The notes beneath the pieces were generated by a model. That model ran no database searches. It was not told where the DNA came from and saw only the letters and a program-made list of their open reading frames with translations. Below are positions 34,981-43,265 of a stretch of 64,000 nucleotides of DNA, piece after piece (within the stretch, counting starts at the first letter, position 1; every line of letters begins with the position of its first letter). The stretch spans positions 124,001 to 188,000 of the forward strand of contig NZ_CP108055.1 of NCBI RefSeq assembly GCF_036174265.1. The letters run 5' to 3'. Made by a program: the position numbers and the translations under genes. The DNA is from Streptomyces sp. NBC_00285. Lineage in GTDB: Bacteria; Actinomycetota; Actinomycetes; Streptomycetales; Streptomycetaceae.

Positions 34981-36327
34981 TCACCATCCCGACAGCAGTA
35001 GGTGGTTGAGGAGCAGGGCGAGGGTGGCCTGTGCCGTGAGCCAGGCGCGGGGTCGGTTCAGGAACGCGCATGCCGGCAGCAGCCACATCGCGAACGGCAG
35101 CCAGATGCGCTCTGTTTCCGCTTTGCTCATGCCGGTGAGGTCGGCAGTGAGGAGCGCGAGAAGGGCGGCGAGGACGAGCAGGGCGAGGCGGGGTTCGGCG
35201 GCGGAGCGGCGCAGGCACGTGCGAAGACCCTGGCGGATGGGAGCCGCACCGGCTCGTCGCAGCCCGGCCACCGTCGCCGGACCTACGACGAGTGCCGTGC
35301 ACGCGAGGTTCGCCCACACCCAGTAGCCGTACGGCCGGACACCGCCTGCCCCTTGGTAGTAGCGGGTGACCAGCAGGTGGTACGCCTCCCACCAGTTGAA
35401 GCCCGCGATCGTGAAGACGGCCGGGACGACGACGAAGCCGGCGAGGACGTAAGGGAGGGGACACAGCCGTCGGGAGCCGAGCAGCAGGACGCCGCCGGCG
35501 ATCACCGCGAACAGTGCCAGCCCGTACGAGAGATACGCGGTGAGGCCGAAGAGGAGCCCGGAGGCGAGAGCTGCCGACCGGGGCCGGTGTCCCGTGACCG
35601 CGAGGGCGAGGAACGCGATCGCCCAGGCGGCGACCGCAGCGAAGTACCCGTCCGCGGAGGTGCCCATCCACACGGCGGCCGGGGCCAGGACCAGGAAGGG
35701 CGCGGCACGGCGGGCGAGCGCCTCCCCGGCCAGTGTTCGTACGGTGATGAGGACCGCCACCGCCGCTGTCGCCCCGACGATGATGCACCAGAGGCCCGCC
35801 CAGGCACCGCCGCCCAGCCCGATCCGGTCGAGGAGGACGAAGGTGAGGGTCGCCGCGGGGGGATGTCCGGCGACGTGCGCGGGCCAGGCGTCGGGTGAGT
35901 GGATCAGGATGTGGTGGGTGAAGTCCCGCAGGGCGGCGGGGATGTCGTGGAAGCGGTTGACGGGCTCGATGACCTGGAGGTACTCGTATTTGGTCGTGAG
36001 CCGACGGGCTATTCCGCGCTGCCATCCGTCGACCAGGGCGAGCGAGAACGTCCATGCCATGGCGGTGCCCCAGGCGGTGCACAGCAGCGCGCGCCAGGGC
36101 AGCCGGGCGGCGAGGAGCGGCCCGTACGCGACGACCACGACGGCCACCATGATCGCGGCGGGGGTGCCGGGGCCGACATGCGGCTCCCAATGGCCGTAAA
36201 GCGGCGGCCAGCTGACATGAAGGTTCCCGTAACGGTGTTCCAGGACGGTGCCGATCACAGCCGCCGTCGTGACGAGCAGCGCTGCGGCCAGGGCCGCAGA
36301 CAGATCGCGGAGAAGATCGCGGTTCAC
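34981..36327 (-). CDS. Polytopic membrane protein, GT-C glycosyltransferase-like
   Basis: 448 residues with about 11-12 hydrophobic helices. The first periplasmic loop carries a patch of aromatic and acidic residues (HRYGNLHVSWPPLYGHWEP, then KYEYLQVIEPVNRFHDIPA, HPPAATLTFVLLDRIGLG), as in GT-C/GT39-type mannosyltransferases that use polyprenyl-phosphate sugars. No clear DxD pair is visible, so catalysis is unproven. Nearby genes for a GT2 enzyme, a DUF2064 protein and an epimerase support a role in a surface glycan. It shares a divergent promoter region (113 bp) with the oxidoreductase gene. Confidence 0.65.
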   Translation of the reverse strand: MNRDLLRDLSAALAAALLVTTAAVIGTVLEHRYGNLHVSWPPLYGHWEPHVGPGTPAAIMVAVVVVAYGPLLAARLPWRALLCTAWGTAMAWTFSLALVDGWQRGIARRLTTKYEYLQVIEPVNRFHDIPAALRDFTHHILIHSPDAWPAHVAGHPPAATLTFVLLDRIGLGGGAWAGLWCIIVGATAAVAVLITVRTLAGEALARRAAPFLVLAPAAVWMGTSADGYFAAVAAWAIAFLALAVTGHRPRSAALASGLLFGLTAYLSYGLALFAVIAGGVLLLGSRRLCPLPYVLAGFVVVPAVFTIAGFNWWEAYHLLVTRYYQGAGGVRPYGYWVWANLACTALVVGPATVAGLRRAGAAPIRQGLRTCLRRSAAEPRLALLVLAALLALLTADLTGMSKAETERIWLPFAMWLLPACAFLNRPRAWLTAQATLALLLNHLLLSGW

Positions 36328-36440
36328 ACCGGCACGCTAGGCGAGGGAAGGCCGGATGCGACTCCGGTGAGCCTGGACGTCAGCGTTTCGTCATGTGTTG
36401 CGGGCCCCGCCCTCGGCCCTTACCGGCCTACGGTCGGGAC

Positions 36441-37673
36441 ATGCGCGACCATCGACTCCCCACCTCTCCCGGTTTCTGGCGCAGCCCGCTGCGCAGCCCC
36501 TGGTTCACCTCCGTGCTCGGTATCGTGCTGCTCGGCGGGATCACGGTGCTCTTCGCGACGGGCCTTGTGTCGTACGCCGCCTACAACCCGGACCTGTCGC
36601 CGGTGAATGACAAGACCCCGGACAAGGGCCTGCTCGGCTTCTACCTCTTCGCCTGGCCGACCGACCCGCCCTGGCTCTACCGGCTCACCCAGGGCGTCCA
36701 CGTCACCCTGGGCATCGCGCTGATCCCCGTACTGCTGGCGAAGCTGTGGTCGGTCCTGCCGAGACTGTTCACCCTGCCGCCCGTGCGATCGCTCGCCCAT
36801 GCGCTGGAGCGGATCTCGCTGCTTCTGCTGGTCGGGGGCGCGCTGTTCGAGTTCACCACGGGCGTGCTGAACGTCCAGCTCGACTACCTCTTCCCCGGCT
36901 CCTTCTATCCGCTGCACTTCTACGGCGCCTGGGTGTTCTTCGCGGCGTTCGTGACTCACGCGGTGCTGCGGGTGCCGGCCGCGGTACGCAATCTGCGCCA
37001 CCTGCACGACGAGGAGGGCGGGCTGGTGTCCCCGAACCCCGCCCCGCCCACCGTCTCGCGCCGCGGCGCCCTCGCCTTCGTCGGCGGCGGCTCCCTGCTC
37101 CTGCTGGCCACGACGGCGGGCCGGAGCTTCGACGGACCGCTGCGGGCAACGGCTCTGCTCGCGCCGCACGGCGGCCCCGAACCGGGTTCGGGATCCGGTG
37201 GCTTCCAGATCAACAAGACGGCCGCGTCGCGCGGGATCAGCATGACGGAGACGAGTGACGAGGCGTGGCGGCTGGTCGTCGAGGGGCAGGGACGGACGGT
37301 CCGGCTGAGGCGGGCAGAGCTGCTGCAACTCCCCCTGTACAGCGCGGCGCTGCCCATCGCGTGCGTGGAAGGCTGGTCAACCTCCGACCAGTGGTGGCGG
37401 GGCGTACGCCTGCGGGATCTGGCGGCGCTCGTCGGGTTCGAGAGCGGCGCGGCGCCCGATGTCATGGTGGAGTCGCTCCAGCGGCACGGGTCGTTCCGCC
37501 GGGCCGCCCTGCGCAACAACCAGGTGCGCGACCCGCGTTCCCTGCTCGCCCTGTTCGTCAACGGCGAGCCCCTCACCGCGGACCACGGCTACCCGGCGCG
37601 GATCATCGTCCCCGCGGCGCCCGGCGTGCTCAACACCAAGTGGGTGGCACGGATGACCTTCGGAGAGCTGTGA
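36441..37673 (+). CDS. Membrane-bound molybdopterin-dependent oxidoreductase
   Basis: About 410 residues. The N-terminal half has four or five hydrophobic helices with histidines (GVHVTLGIALIPVLLAKLW, PLHFYGAWVFFAAFVTHAVL), resembling a b-type cytochrome module. An RRGALAFVGGGSLLLL stretch (about residue 205) looks like a Tat-type sequence inside the protein and precedes a sulfite-oxidase-like domain with CVEGWSTSDQWWRGVRLRD; its Cys would ligate molybdenum. The last residues (TKWVARMTFGEL) match the family end. The substrate is unknown. ATG 36441 is chosen because earlier residues do not resemble the family. Confidence 0.85.
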   Translation: MRDHRLPTSPGFWRSPLRSPWFTSVLGIVLLGGITVLFATGLVSYAAYNPDLSPVNDKTPDKGLLGFYLFAWPTDPPWLYRLTQGVHVTLGIALIPVLLAKLWSVLPRLFTLPPVRSLAHALERISLLLLVGGALFEFTTGVLNVQLDYLFPGSFYPLHFYGAWVFFAAFVTHAVLRVPAAVRNLRHLHDEEGGLVSPNPAPPTVSRRGALAFVGGGSLLLLATTAGRSFDGPLRATALLAPHGGPEPGSGSGGFQINKTAASRGISMTETSDEAWRLVVEGQGRTVRLRRAELLQLPLYSAALPIACVEGWSTSDQWWRGVRLRDLAALVGFESGAAPDVMVESLQRHGSFRRAALRNNQVRDPRSLLALFVNGEPLTADHGYPARIIVPAAPGVLNTKWVARMTFGEL

Positions 37674-38164
37674 TGCGACGACATGTGATGCGACGGCTCG
37701 TGACGCGCCCGCACGTAGGCAGCCCGCTCCAGCTCCTGCTTCTCGCCTGTTCGTTCGCGCTGGCGGGGTACGCGGGTGTCCGACTGCTCGCGGACGACTG
37801 GCTCTCGGTCGCGCTGTGGTTCGTGGGCGCGGCACTGGTGCACGACCTGGTGTTGCTGCCCCTGTACGCGGGCGCGGACCGGGTCGTCGCGCGGGGGCTG
37901 GGCGCGGTCGGCCGCCGGGAGTGGACGGTCTACGTGCGCGTCCCGGCGGCGTTCTCCGGCCTGCTGCTGCTGATCTGGTTTCCGCTGATCAGCGGGCAGG
38001 TGGCGGACCACTACAGCTCCGCCACCACCCTGTCCGGCGACGCGTTCCTGTCCCGCTGGCTTTTGATCACCGCGGTGCTGTTCGGCGGCTCGGCGGTGGT
38101 GCTCCTGCTGCGGTCCCTGCGGTTACGCAGGGCCACGAAGGAGCGGCCGCCGCTCGTCCACTGA
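37673..38164 (+). CDS. Four-helix membrane protein, partner of the oxidoreductase
   Basis: 163 residues. ATG 37673 overlaps the previous stop codon (TGATG) and has GGAGAG 5 nt upstream. Four hydrophobic helices lie at about residues 17-37, 45-62, 85-110 and 130-155. There is no recognisable catalytic motif. Translational coupling suggests a structural or electron-transfer role with the molybdopterin enzyme. Its last 154 bp overlap the opposing methyltransferase gene. Confidence 0.65.
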   Translation: MRRHVMRRLVTRPHVGSPLQLLLLACSFALAGYAGVRLLADDWLSVALWFVGAALVHDLVLLPLYAGADRVVARGLGAVGRREWTVYVRVPAAFSGLLLLIWFPLISGQVADHYSSATTLSGDAFLSRWLLITAVLFGGSAVVLLLRSLRLRRATKERPPLVH

Positions 38165-38844
38165 CGCTCCGGGCGCCAGCCGGCGCGTGTCGCGAGCCGG
38201 AGCAGGGCCGATGTGCCGAGACGGGCCCAGGGGAAGGGCGGACCGGCCGTGCCGTGAGCGCCGGCGGTAATGCTCACGACGTGGACGGTGACGCGTTCGT
38301 CGACCTCACTGTCCGGGACCGTCTCGGCGATCAACAGGCCCTTCTGGCTGAGGAGTTGAGACATCCGCCGGAGGAGAGCGGTCGGGTCGCCGCCGATGCC
38401 GATGTTGCCGTCGATGAGGAGGACCGTGTCCCAACGCCCTTCGGCCGGGAGCGGCTCGAAGACGGAGCGTTGCAGAGCCTGGCCGCCGAGCCGCACCGTG
38501 CGGGCGACGGCGGCTTCGCTCACGTCGACGCCGAGCACCCGCCGGCCCCGGGCCGCGAGTTCGGCGACGAGCCGCCCCGGACCGCACCCCACATCGAGTA
38601 CAGCGCCTTCGCAGTGCTCCAGGACATCCATGTCCACCGCGTCGGCCCTGGCACACCAGCGTTCCACCTCCAGCGGCAGCAGCCAGCCGTCGGCGCGACG
38701 AAGGAAGAGCGGGCCCCGGCCGGTGACGAGGGCCTCGGAGTAGGGGTCGGCAGCCCAAGGGCGCGGGACGCCCATCGACGCAACGGACGCGAGGCGATCC
38801 AGGGCGCTCACCCTCGGCGACGCGATCTCATGTGCGGTGCTCAT
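38011..38844 (-). CDS. Class I SAM-dependent methyltransferase with a long antisense-derived tail
   Basis: 277 residues. Motif I VLDVGCGPGRLVAELAARG lies near residues 84-102 and the acidic motif VLGVDVSEAAV near 105-115. The region around 140-190 (TVLLIDGNIGIGGDPTALL) fits a small-molecule or glycan methyltransferase. After about residue 240 (GGRSFVALRNR) the sequence becomes a basic, Ser-rich tail lying wholly on the opposite strand of the membrane-protein gene at 37673-38164. The original stop was probably lost. Last gene of the GT2-DUF2064-methyltransferase unit, overlapping the DUF2064 stop by 4 nt. Confidence 0.82.
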   Translation of the reverse strand: MSTAHEIASPRVSALDRLASVASMGVPRPWAADPYSEALVTGRGPLFLRRADGWLLPLEVERWCARADAVDMDVLEHCEGAVLDVGCGPGRLVAELAARGRRVLGVDVSEAAVARTVRLGGQALQRSVFEPLPAEGRWDTVLLIDGNIGIGGDPTALLRRMSQLLSQKGLLIAETVPDSEVDERVTVHVVSITAGAHGTAGPPFPWARLGTSALLRLATRAGWRPERQWTSGGRSFVALRNRRDRSRSTTAEPPNSTAVIKSQRDRNASPDRVVAEL

Positions 38845-39458
38845 CGACCGACAGCCGCCCCGAGACGCCCCAGTTCGGCGGCGAAACGGCTCTCCGGCGC
38901 AGCCGCGGCCACCGCCTCCGCGTCGCCGACGGTGTCCACGTCTCGCAGACGGGGCAGCTCGCGTACGCGTAGGCCCGCGACGGCGAGCCGTTCACGCTGC
39001 ACGGCACCCGTCGTGGGCGTCGACATCGGCACACCCCGCAGCAGCTCGGGGTCCGGGTGGGCGAGGCCCAGCGCCCAGAAGCCGCCGTCCTCGGCCGGCC
39101 CGAAATACGCGTCGCAGTCGGCGAAGTCGACGGTGAGCAGTGCGGGCGTCACCTGGGGGGTGTCCATGCCGATGAGCAGCGCGGGCCCGTCACAGCCGGC
39201 GAAGGCGGCGGCCAGCCGCTCGTCCAGACCTCCCGCGCACTGCGGGACGACGTCGAAGCCGGGAGGCAGCCAGGGTCCGGGAGCGCCGTCGAGTACCAGC
39301 ACACGGCGGCGGGCGGGTGTGGCCGCCACCGTACGCAGGGTGTCCACGAGTGCCGCCTCGGCGAGCGCCGCCGCTTCGCGAGGCGTGAACGGCGGAGTGA
39401 GCCGGGTCTTCACCCGTCCTGGCCGCGGTTCCTTGGCGATGACGAGGAGAGTGGTCAC
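38841..39458 (-). CDS. DUF2064 / TIGR04282-type glycosyltransferase-like protein
   Basis: About 205 residues. The start VTTLLVIAKEPRPGRVKTRL and GMDTPQVTPALL plus DCDAYFGPAEDGGFWALG are typical of the DUF2064 family, which has a nucleotidyl/glycosyltransferase A-like fold. GTG 39458 overlaps the GT2 stop by 4 nt (GTGA). Members often sit beside GT2 genes, as here, and probably share a pathway. The substrate is unknown. Confidence 0.83.
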   Translation of the reverse strand: MTTLLVIAKEPRPGRVKTRLTPPFTPREAAALAEAALVDTLRTVAATPARRRVLVLDGAPGPWLPPGFDVVPQCAGGLDERLAAAFAGCDGPALLIGMDTPQVTPALLTVDFADCDAYFGPAEDGGFWALGLAHPDPELLRGVPMSTPTTGAVQRERLAVAGLRVRELPRLRDVDTVGDAEAVAAAAPESRFAAELGRLGAAVGR

Positions 39459-40225
39459 TGAGCGGTTCCTCCTGGAAGTACGGCGAATGAGTCGGTGTCT
39501 GCCCCGTCTGCCCCGTCCTGGGGTATCGGTGGTTCGGCCAGGACGCGGTCCATGTCCCGTACCGCCTGCCAGGTTCCGCGCCAGGTACCGGTGACCTTGG
39601 AGGCACCAGTGCGCGGCAGGTAGGGCACGTCGTGCTCGACGACACGCCACCCGGCGTCGGCCGCGCGCGCGACCATCTGCAGCCGGTAGCCGCTACGGCG
39701 GTCCGTGAGTGCCAGGGCGAGCAACTGTTCCCGGCGGCCGGCACGGAGTAGGCCGAGGTCGTGCAGGCGCAGCCCCGTGCGGCGGCGCAGCATCCGTGCC
39801 AGCGCCACGTTGCCCAACCGGGCGTGCGTGGGCCGAGCGCCCCGGCCCTGCGGACGGCGCCGCCCCAGCACCAGGTCGGCCTCACCGTCGCACACCTCGC
39901 GGACGAAGGGCACGAGCAGGGACGGGTCGAGGGAGGCGTCGCAGTCACAGAAGCACACGATGTCCGCGGTACCCGCCGTCAGCCCGGCGTGACAGGCGGC
40001 GCCGAAGCCGCGGCGCGTCTCACGCACGACCGTCGCGCCGAGGTCGCGGGCCAGTACCGGCGAGCCGTCCGTGGATCCGTTGTCCACCACCAGCGCGCGC
40101 CAGGTGGGCGGGATACGGGCGAGGACCCCGGGCAGGGCCTCGGCCTCGTTCAGACAGGGGAGCACCACGTCGACGGTCGCCGCGGTCGTCTCCGCTTCCG
40201 ATTGCGTTGCGGGAGAAGTCGTCAC
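39455..40225 (-). CDS. GT2-family glycosyltransferase (polyprenol-phosphate type)
   Basis: About 256 residues. GT-A motifs are VDVVLPCLNEAEALPGVL, LVVDNGSTDGSPVLA, and FCDCDASLDPSLL, whose DCDAS would hold the metal and UDP-sugar. No membrane helices follow. It probably transfers a sugar onto a polyprenyl phosphate or related acceptor for the GT-C-like neighbour. GTG 40225 has AGGG 8 nt upstream; GTG 40234 is also possible. First gene of a three-gene overlapping unit. Confidence 0.82.
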   Translation of the reverse strand: MTTSPATQSEAETTAATVDVVLPCLNEAEALPGVLARIPPTWRALVVDNGSTDGSPVLARDLGATVVRETRRGFGAACHAGLTAGTADIVCFCDCDASLDPSLLVPFVREVCDGEADLVLGRRRPQGRGARPTHARLGNVALARMLRRRTGLRLHDLGLLRAGRREQLLALALTDRRSGYRLQMVARAADAGWRVVEHDVPYLPRTGASKVTGTWRGTWQAVRDMDRVLAEPPIPQDGADGADTDSFAVLPGGTAQ

Positions 40226-41570
40226 GGCTTTCACCCTACGAAGACAAAAGGTATGTAAGGGACTTCGGCTCCTTACGAAACGCGGACGTCGAGGGAGGGA
40301 GCAGAGCACCGAAGTGCGGTCGGCAGGAGTCCGGTTGCGTGTGTGAGCGCCACGCGCCTCCGATGCTCAACCGGCTGTACCGCACACGGGGTCACCGGCA
40401 TACCGGACACAGAGACCCGACGTGCGAATGCTGCCCGTCTCCCTCATCCGCCGTCGCTGTCAAGGTCACCGCGATGCCCGCGGAGCCGGGCGGCCGTGGT
40501 GCAGGCGACGACCTTGCCGGCCCACACCGCTTCGACCCCAGCCGTCGCGGTGGCAGCCGGTATCTCTCCGGCGACCGCGCTGCTGCTCGGCCGCCGATCC
40601 CTCGGCGGGGCGCCGTCCGCCTCCCGCTCTGCCGCGCCAGGACCGGTCAAGCACTACTCCTCGCAGCCCTGCGCTCGCGAATTCCCACATACCCTCCTCG
40701 AAGCCGGCCTCGGCCTTCCAGCCCAGCTCGCCCCGCAACCGCGACGAGTCCACCGTGATGTGCCGTACGTCCCCCAGGCGGTACTCCCCCGTCACCACGG
40801 GCTCGGGCCCGCCGTACGCGGACGCCAGCGCCCGCGCCATCTCGCCGACCGTGTGTGGCTCTCCGCTGCCGGTGTTGTACGCCCCCAGCGCTCCGGCCGG
40901 GGACTCGGCCTCAAGCGCCGCCACGTTGGCCGCCACCACGTCCCGTACGTGCACGAAGTCCCGCCGCTGGCCGCCGTCCTCGAAGACACGCGGTGCCTCA
41001 CCGCAGGCCAGCGCGGACCGGAAGAAGGACGCGACTCCCGCGTACGGGGTGTCGAGTGGCATGCCCGGCCCGTACACGTTGTGGTGCCGCAGCGAAACCG
41101 CCGAGCCGCCCGTCGACCGGGCCCAGGCCGAAGCCAGATGCTCCTGGGCCAACTTGGTCGTCGCGTACACGTTCCGGGGGTCGACCGGAGCGTCCTCGCC
41201 GCCCAGCCCCGGCGTCAGCGGCTTCTCGCACTGCGGGCACCGGGGCTCGAAACGCCCGGCAGCCAGATCGGCCACGGCCCGGGGGCCGGGTCGTACCGCC
41301 CCGCGCCGCTCACACCCGTACGAGCCCTCGCCGTACACGACCATCGACCCGGCCAGCACGAGCCGCCCCACCCCCGCGTCGGCCATGGCGGAAAGCAGCA
41401 CCGCCGTACCCAGGTCGTTGCGCGACACCTACTCGACCGCGTCGCCGAACCCCTTCCCAAGACCCACCATCGCCGCCTGATGGCACACGGCGTCCACACT
41501 GCGTGACGGCCTGGGCGTACTCGACGCGGGGGCGGTCGCGGCCGTTCTGCCGGGTCAGCGCTTCGACGAC

Positions 41571-41720
41571 TTGACTTCCTCCCCCTCGTGAACGAGGGGA
41601 AGTTCCTACGGCTCGCGCCGTGGGGGTTTCTGCTTCATCGCCGACTGCCCCGTCCGGGAGGACTCCCGTTGAGGTCTTACACCAGCTCCCCAGACAGACA
41701 CCGCCAGCCCGGCGGCCAAA
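41571..41720 (-). ncRNA. Predicted omega RNA overlapping the tnpB 3' end
   Basis: In TnpB elements the guide RNA comes from the 3' end of tnpB plus the right end of the element, with the guide just outside. Here the scaffold would end at 41571 and the guide would begin GTCGTCGAAGCGCTGACC (41570 downward), which is epimerase sequence. The 5' limit given is arbitrary. No experimental evidence. Confidence 0.4.
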
Positions 41721-42808
41721 AGATTGTTCGCCGCGTTCACGTCCCGGTCATGGACCGCACCGCACTCACACGTCCACACGCGGACGTTCAGCGGCAGCTC
41801 CGCCCGGATCGTGCCGCAGACACCGCACAGTTTCGAGCTGGGGAAGAAACGGTCGACGACCACCAGCTCCCGCCCGTACCAGTCGCTCTTGTACTCCAGC
41901 ATCGTCCGCAGTTCTCTCCACGAGGCGTCGGAGATCGCGCGGGCGAGCGTGTGGTTCTTGACCATGTTGCGGACGGTGAGGTCCTCGATCACGACCGTTT
42001 GGTTCTCACGGACGAGCCGAGTGGTCAGCTTGTGCAGGAAGTCCCGGCGCCGGTCGGCGATCCGGGCATGGACACGGGCAACCTTCCGGCCCGCCTTGGC
42101 CCGGTTCGCACCGTCACCCTTGGCCTTGCGGGACAGTTCCCGCTGGGCTTTGGCCAAGCGGGCGCGGTCCCTGCGCTCATGCCGCGGGTTGGTGATCTTC
42201 TCCCCGGTGGACAGCGTCAGCAGGGACGTGATCCCCGCGTCAATACCGACCGTGTTCGCGGTGGCCGGGGCGGGTGTGATGGTGTCGTCGCAGAGCAGCG
42301 ACACGAACCAGCGTCCCGCCGCGTCCTGGGACACCGTCACCGTGGACGGCCGCGCCCCCCGAGGCAGCGGCCGCGACCACACCACGTCCAGCGGATCCGC
42401 CATCTTGGCGAGGGTCAGCCGGCCTTCACGCAAGCGGAAACCACTGGTGGTGTACTCCGCACTCCTGCGGGACTTCTTCTTCGACTTGAAGCGCGGGTAC
42501 TGCGCCTGCTTGCCGAAGAAGCTGGTGAACGCCACCTGCAGATGGCGCAGCGTCTGCTGGAGCGGAACCGACGACACCTCACCCAGGTAGCCCAGCTCCT
42601 CCGTCCGCTTCCACGCGGTCAGCATCGCGGAGGTCTGGTTGTAGTTGACCCGCTCCTGCCGCGCCCACGCTTGCGTACGGGCCGCCAGCGCCAGGTTGTA
42701 GACCTTCCGCACGCATCCAAAGGTGCGCGACAGCTCAGCCGCCTGCACATCCGTCGGATAGAAGCGGTACTTGAACGCCCGCTTCACCTGCTTCACGGTC
42801 ATGCTCAC
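41606..42808 (-). CDS. tnpB: TnpB-family RNA-guided endonuclease
   Basis: 400 residues, apparently intact. The N-terminal OrfB helix-turn-helix region has FKYRFYPTDVQAAELSRTFG. The split RuvC nuclease has Asp190 (VGIDAGITSL), Glu275 (VVIEDLTVRNM) and the Asp of HDRDVNAANNL (about 354-356). Zinc ligands are CGVCG (328-332) and CECG (347-350). TnpB cuts DNA at the empty donor site with a guide RNA, promoting element retention. Without tnpA it depends on a transposase elsewhere. Confidence 0.92.
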   Translation of the reverse strand: MSMTVKQVKRAFKYRFYPTDVQAAELSRTFGCVRKVYNLALAARTQAWARQERVNYNQTSAMLTAWKRTEELGYLGEVSSVPLQQTLRHLQVAFTSFFGKQAQYPRFKSKKKSRRSAEYTTSGFRLREGRLTLAKMADPLDVVWSRPLPRGARPSTVTVSQDAAGRWFVSLLCDDTITPAPATANTVGIDAGITSLLTLSTGEKITNPRHERRDRARLAKAQRELSRKAKGDGANRAKAGRKVARVHARIADRRRDFLHKLTTRLVRENQTVVIEDLTVRNMVKNHTLARAISDASWRELRTMLEYKSDWYGRELVVVDRFFPSSKLCGVCGTIRAELPLNVRVWTCECGAVHDRDVNAANNLLAAGLAVSVWGAGVRPQRESSRTGQSAMKQKPPRREP

Positions 42809-43153
42809 AAGCTAGCATCACTACTGGTTAAGCCCAAATCTGCGGGTCAGAGCACTGCGATCCGCCCTGGCGGCGAATCCCAGCTCCCTGCCCTGCTCCG
42901 CAGGAGTCCGATTCCTCCCCGGCCTGAAGGCCGCGGTTTCCTCGGAGGTATCCGATGAACCCGGCTCCGCCGGTGACCAGTACTCGCATACGCGAACGCT
43001 AGGAGCTTGAGCACCCCGCACGGCAGCGCCGCGCCCATCACGTCACGGGTCCGTAAGACCTCGCCAGTGCAGCAGCCCATGGCACATCGCTTTGGGGCCA
43101 ACTCAGGCTGTGGCCGAAGCTACCGATCAAACCCGCAGCCGACGACCGAAGTT

Positions 43154-43170
43154 CTTACGAGAAGCTGACG
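43154..43170 (+). promoter_or_regulatory. CTTACG-N5-CTGACG repeat upstream of the propeller gene
   Basis: Two half-sites start 11 bp apart, 96-112 bp before the GTG start. Same consensus and spacing as the kdp and KimA-like arrays. Confidence 0.4.
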
Positions 43171-43265
43171 CAGGACCGAAACTTCTTCATCCCACCCGCC
43201 TCACAGGCAACTCTGGCTCTGCACGTCACCGACCGGCGGTGGCGGCGAGGTGCGAGGAGTCAGGC

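Larger units (their letters stand above)
41571..42947 (-). mobile_element. IS605/IS200-type element carrying only tnpB
   Basis: About 1.38 kb between two pieces of the epimerase gene. The right end (41571-41599) is a 7-bp stem CCCCTCG/CGAGGGG with TGAA loop followed (on the minus strand) by GGAGGAAGTCAA. There is no tnpA. The left boundary is about 42947, judged from loss of epimerase similarity after GGATAC. No target duplication is seen, as expected for this family. Position 42909-42938 carries a second hairpin with the same GGGGAGGAA trailer. Confidence 0.75.
40466..42989 (-). pseudogene. NAD-dependent epimerase/dehydratase destroyed by a TnpB element, a deletion and a nonsense codon
   Basis: The start survives at 42989-42948 (MRVLVTGGAGFIGY, the Rossmann GxxGxxG). 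The TnpB element follows, then VVEALTR from 41570 downstream, then a frame change with sequence loss. DAVCHQAAMVGLGKGF then leads to a TAG at 41429-41431 in place of the usual Tyr. The rest (41428-40466) keeps VYATTKLAQEHLA (YxxxK catalytic motif) and RHHNVYGPGMP. The family is UDP-glucose 4-epimerase-like SDR enzymes. It would have been the sugar-nucleotide step of the neighbouring glycan genes. The 41428 GTG fragment alone lacks the cofactor-binding N-terminus. Confidence 0.88.

Noticed and set aside
34433..36190. A 585-codon minus-strand frame across the GT-C-like gene
   Set aside because: Arg/Pro/Gly-rich without hydrophobic helices; the 34981-36327 frame is a clean polytopic membrane protein.
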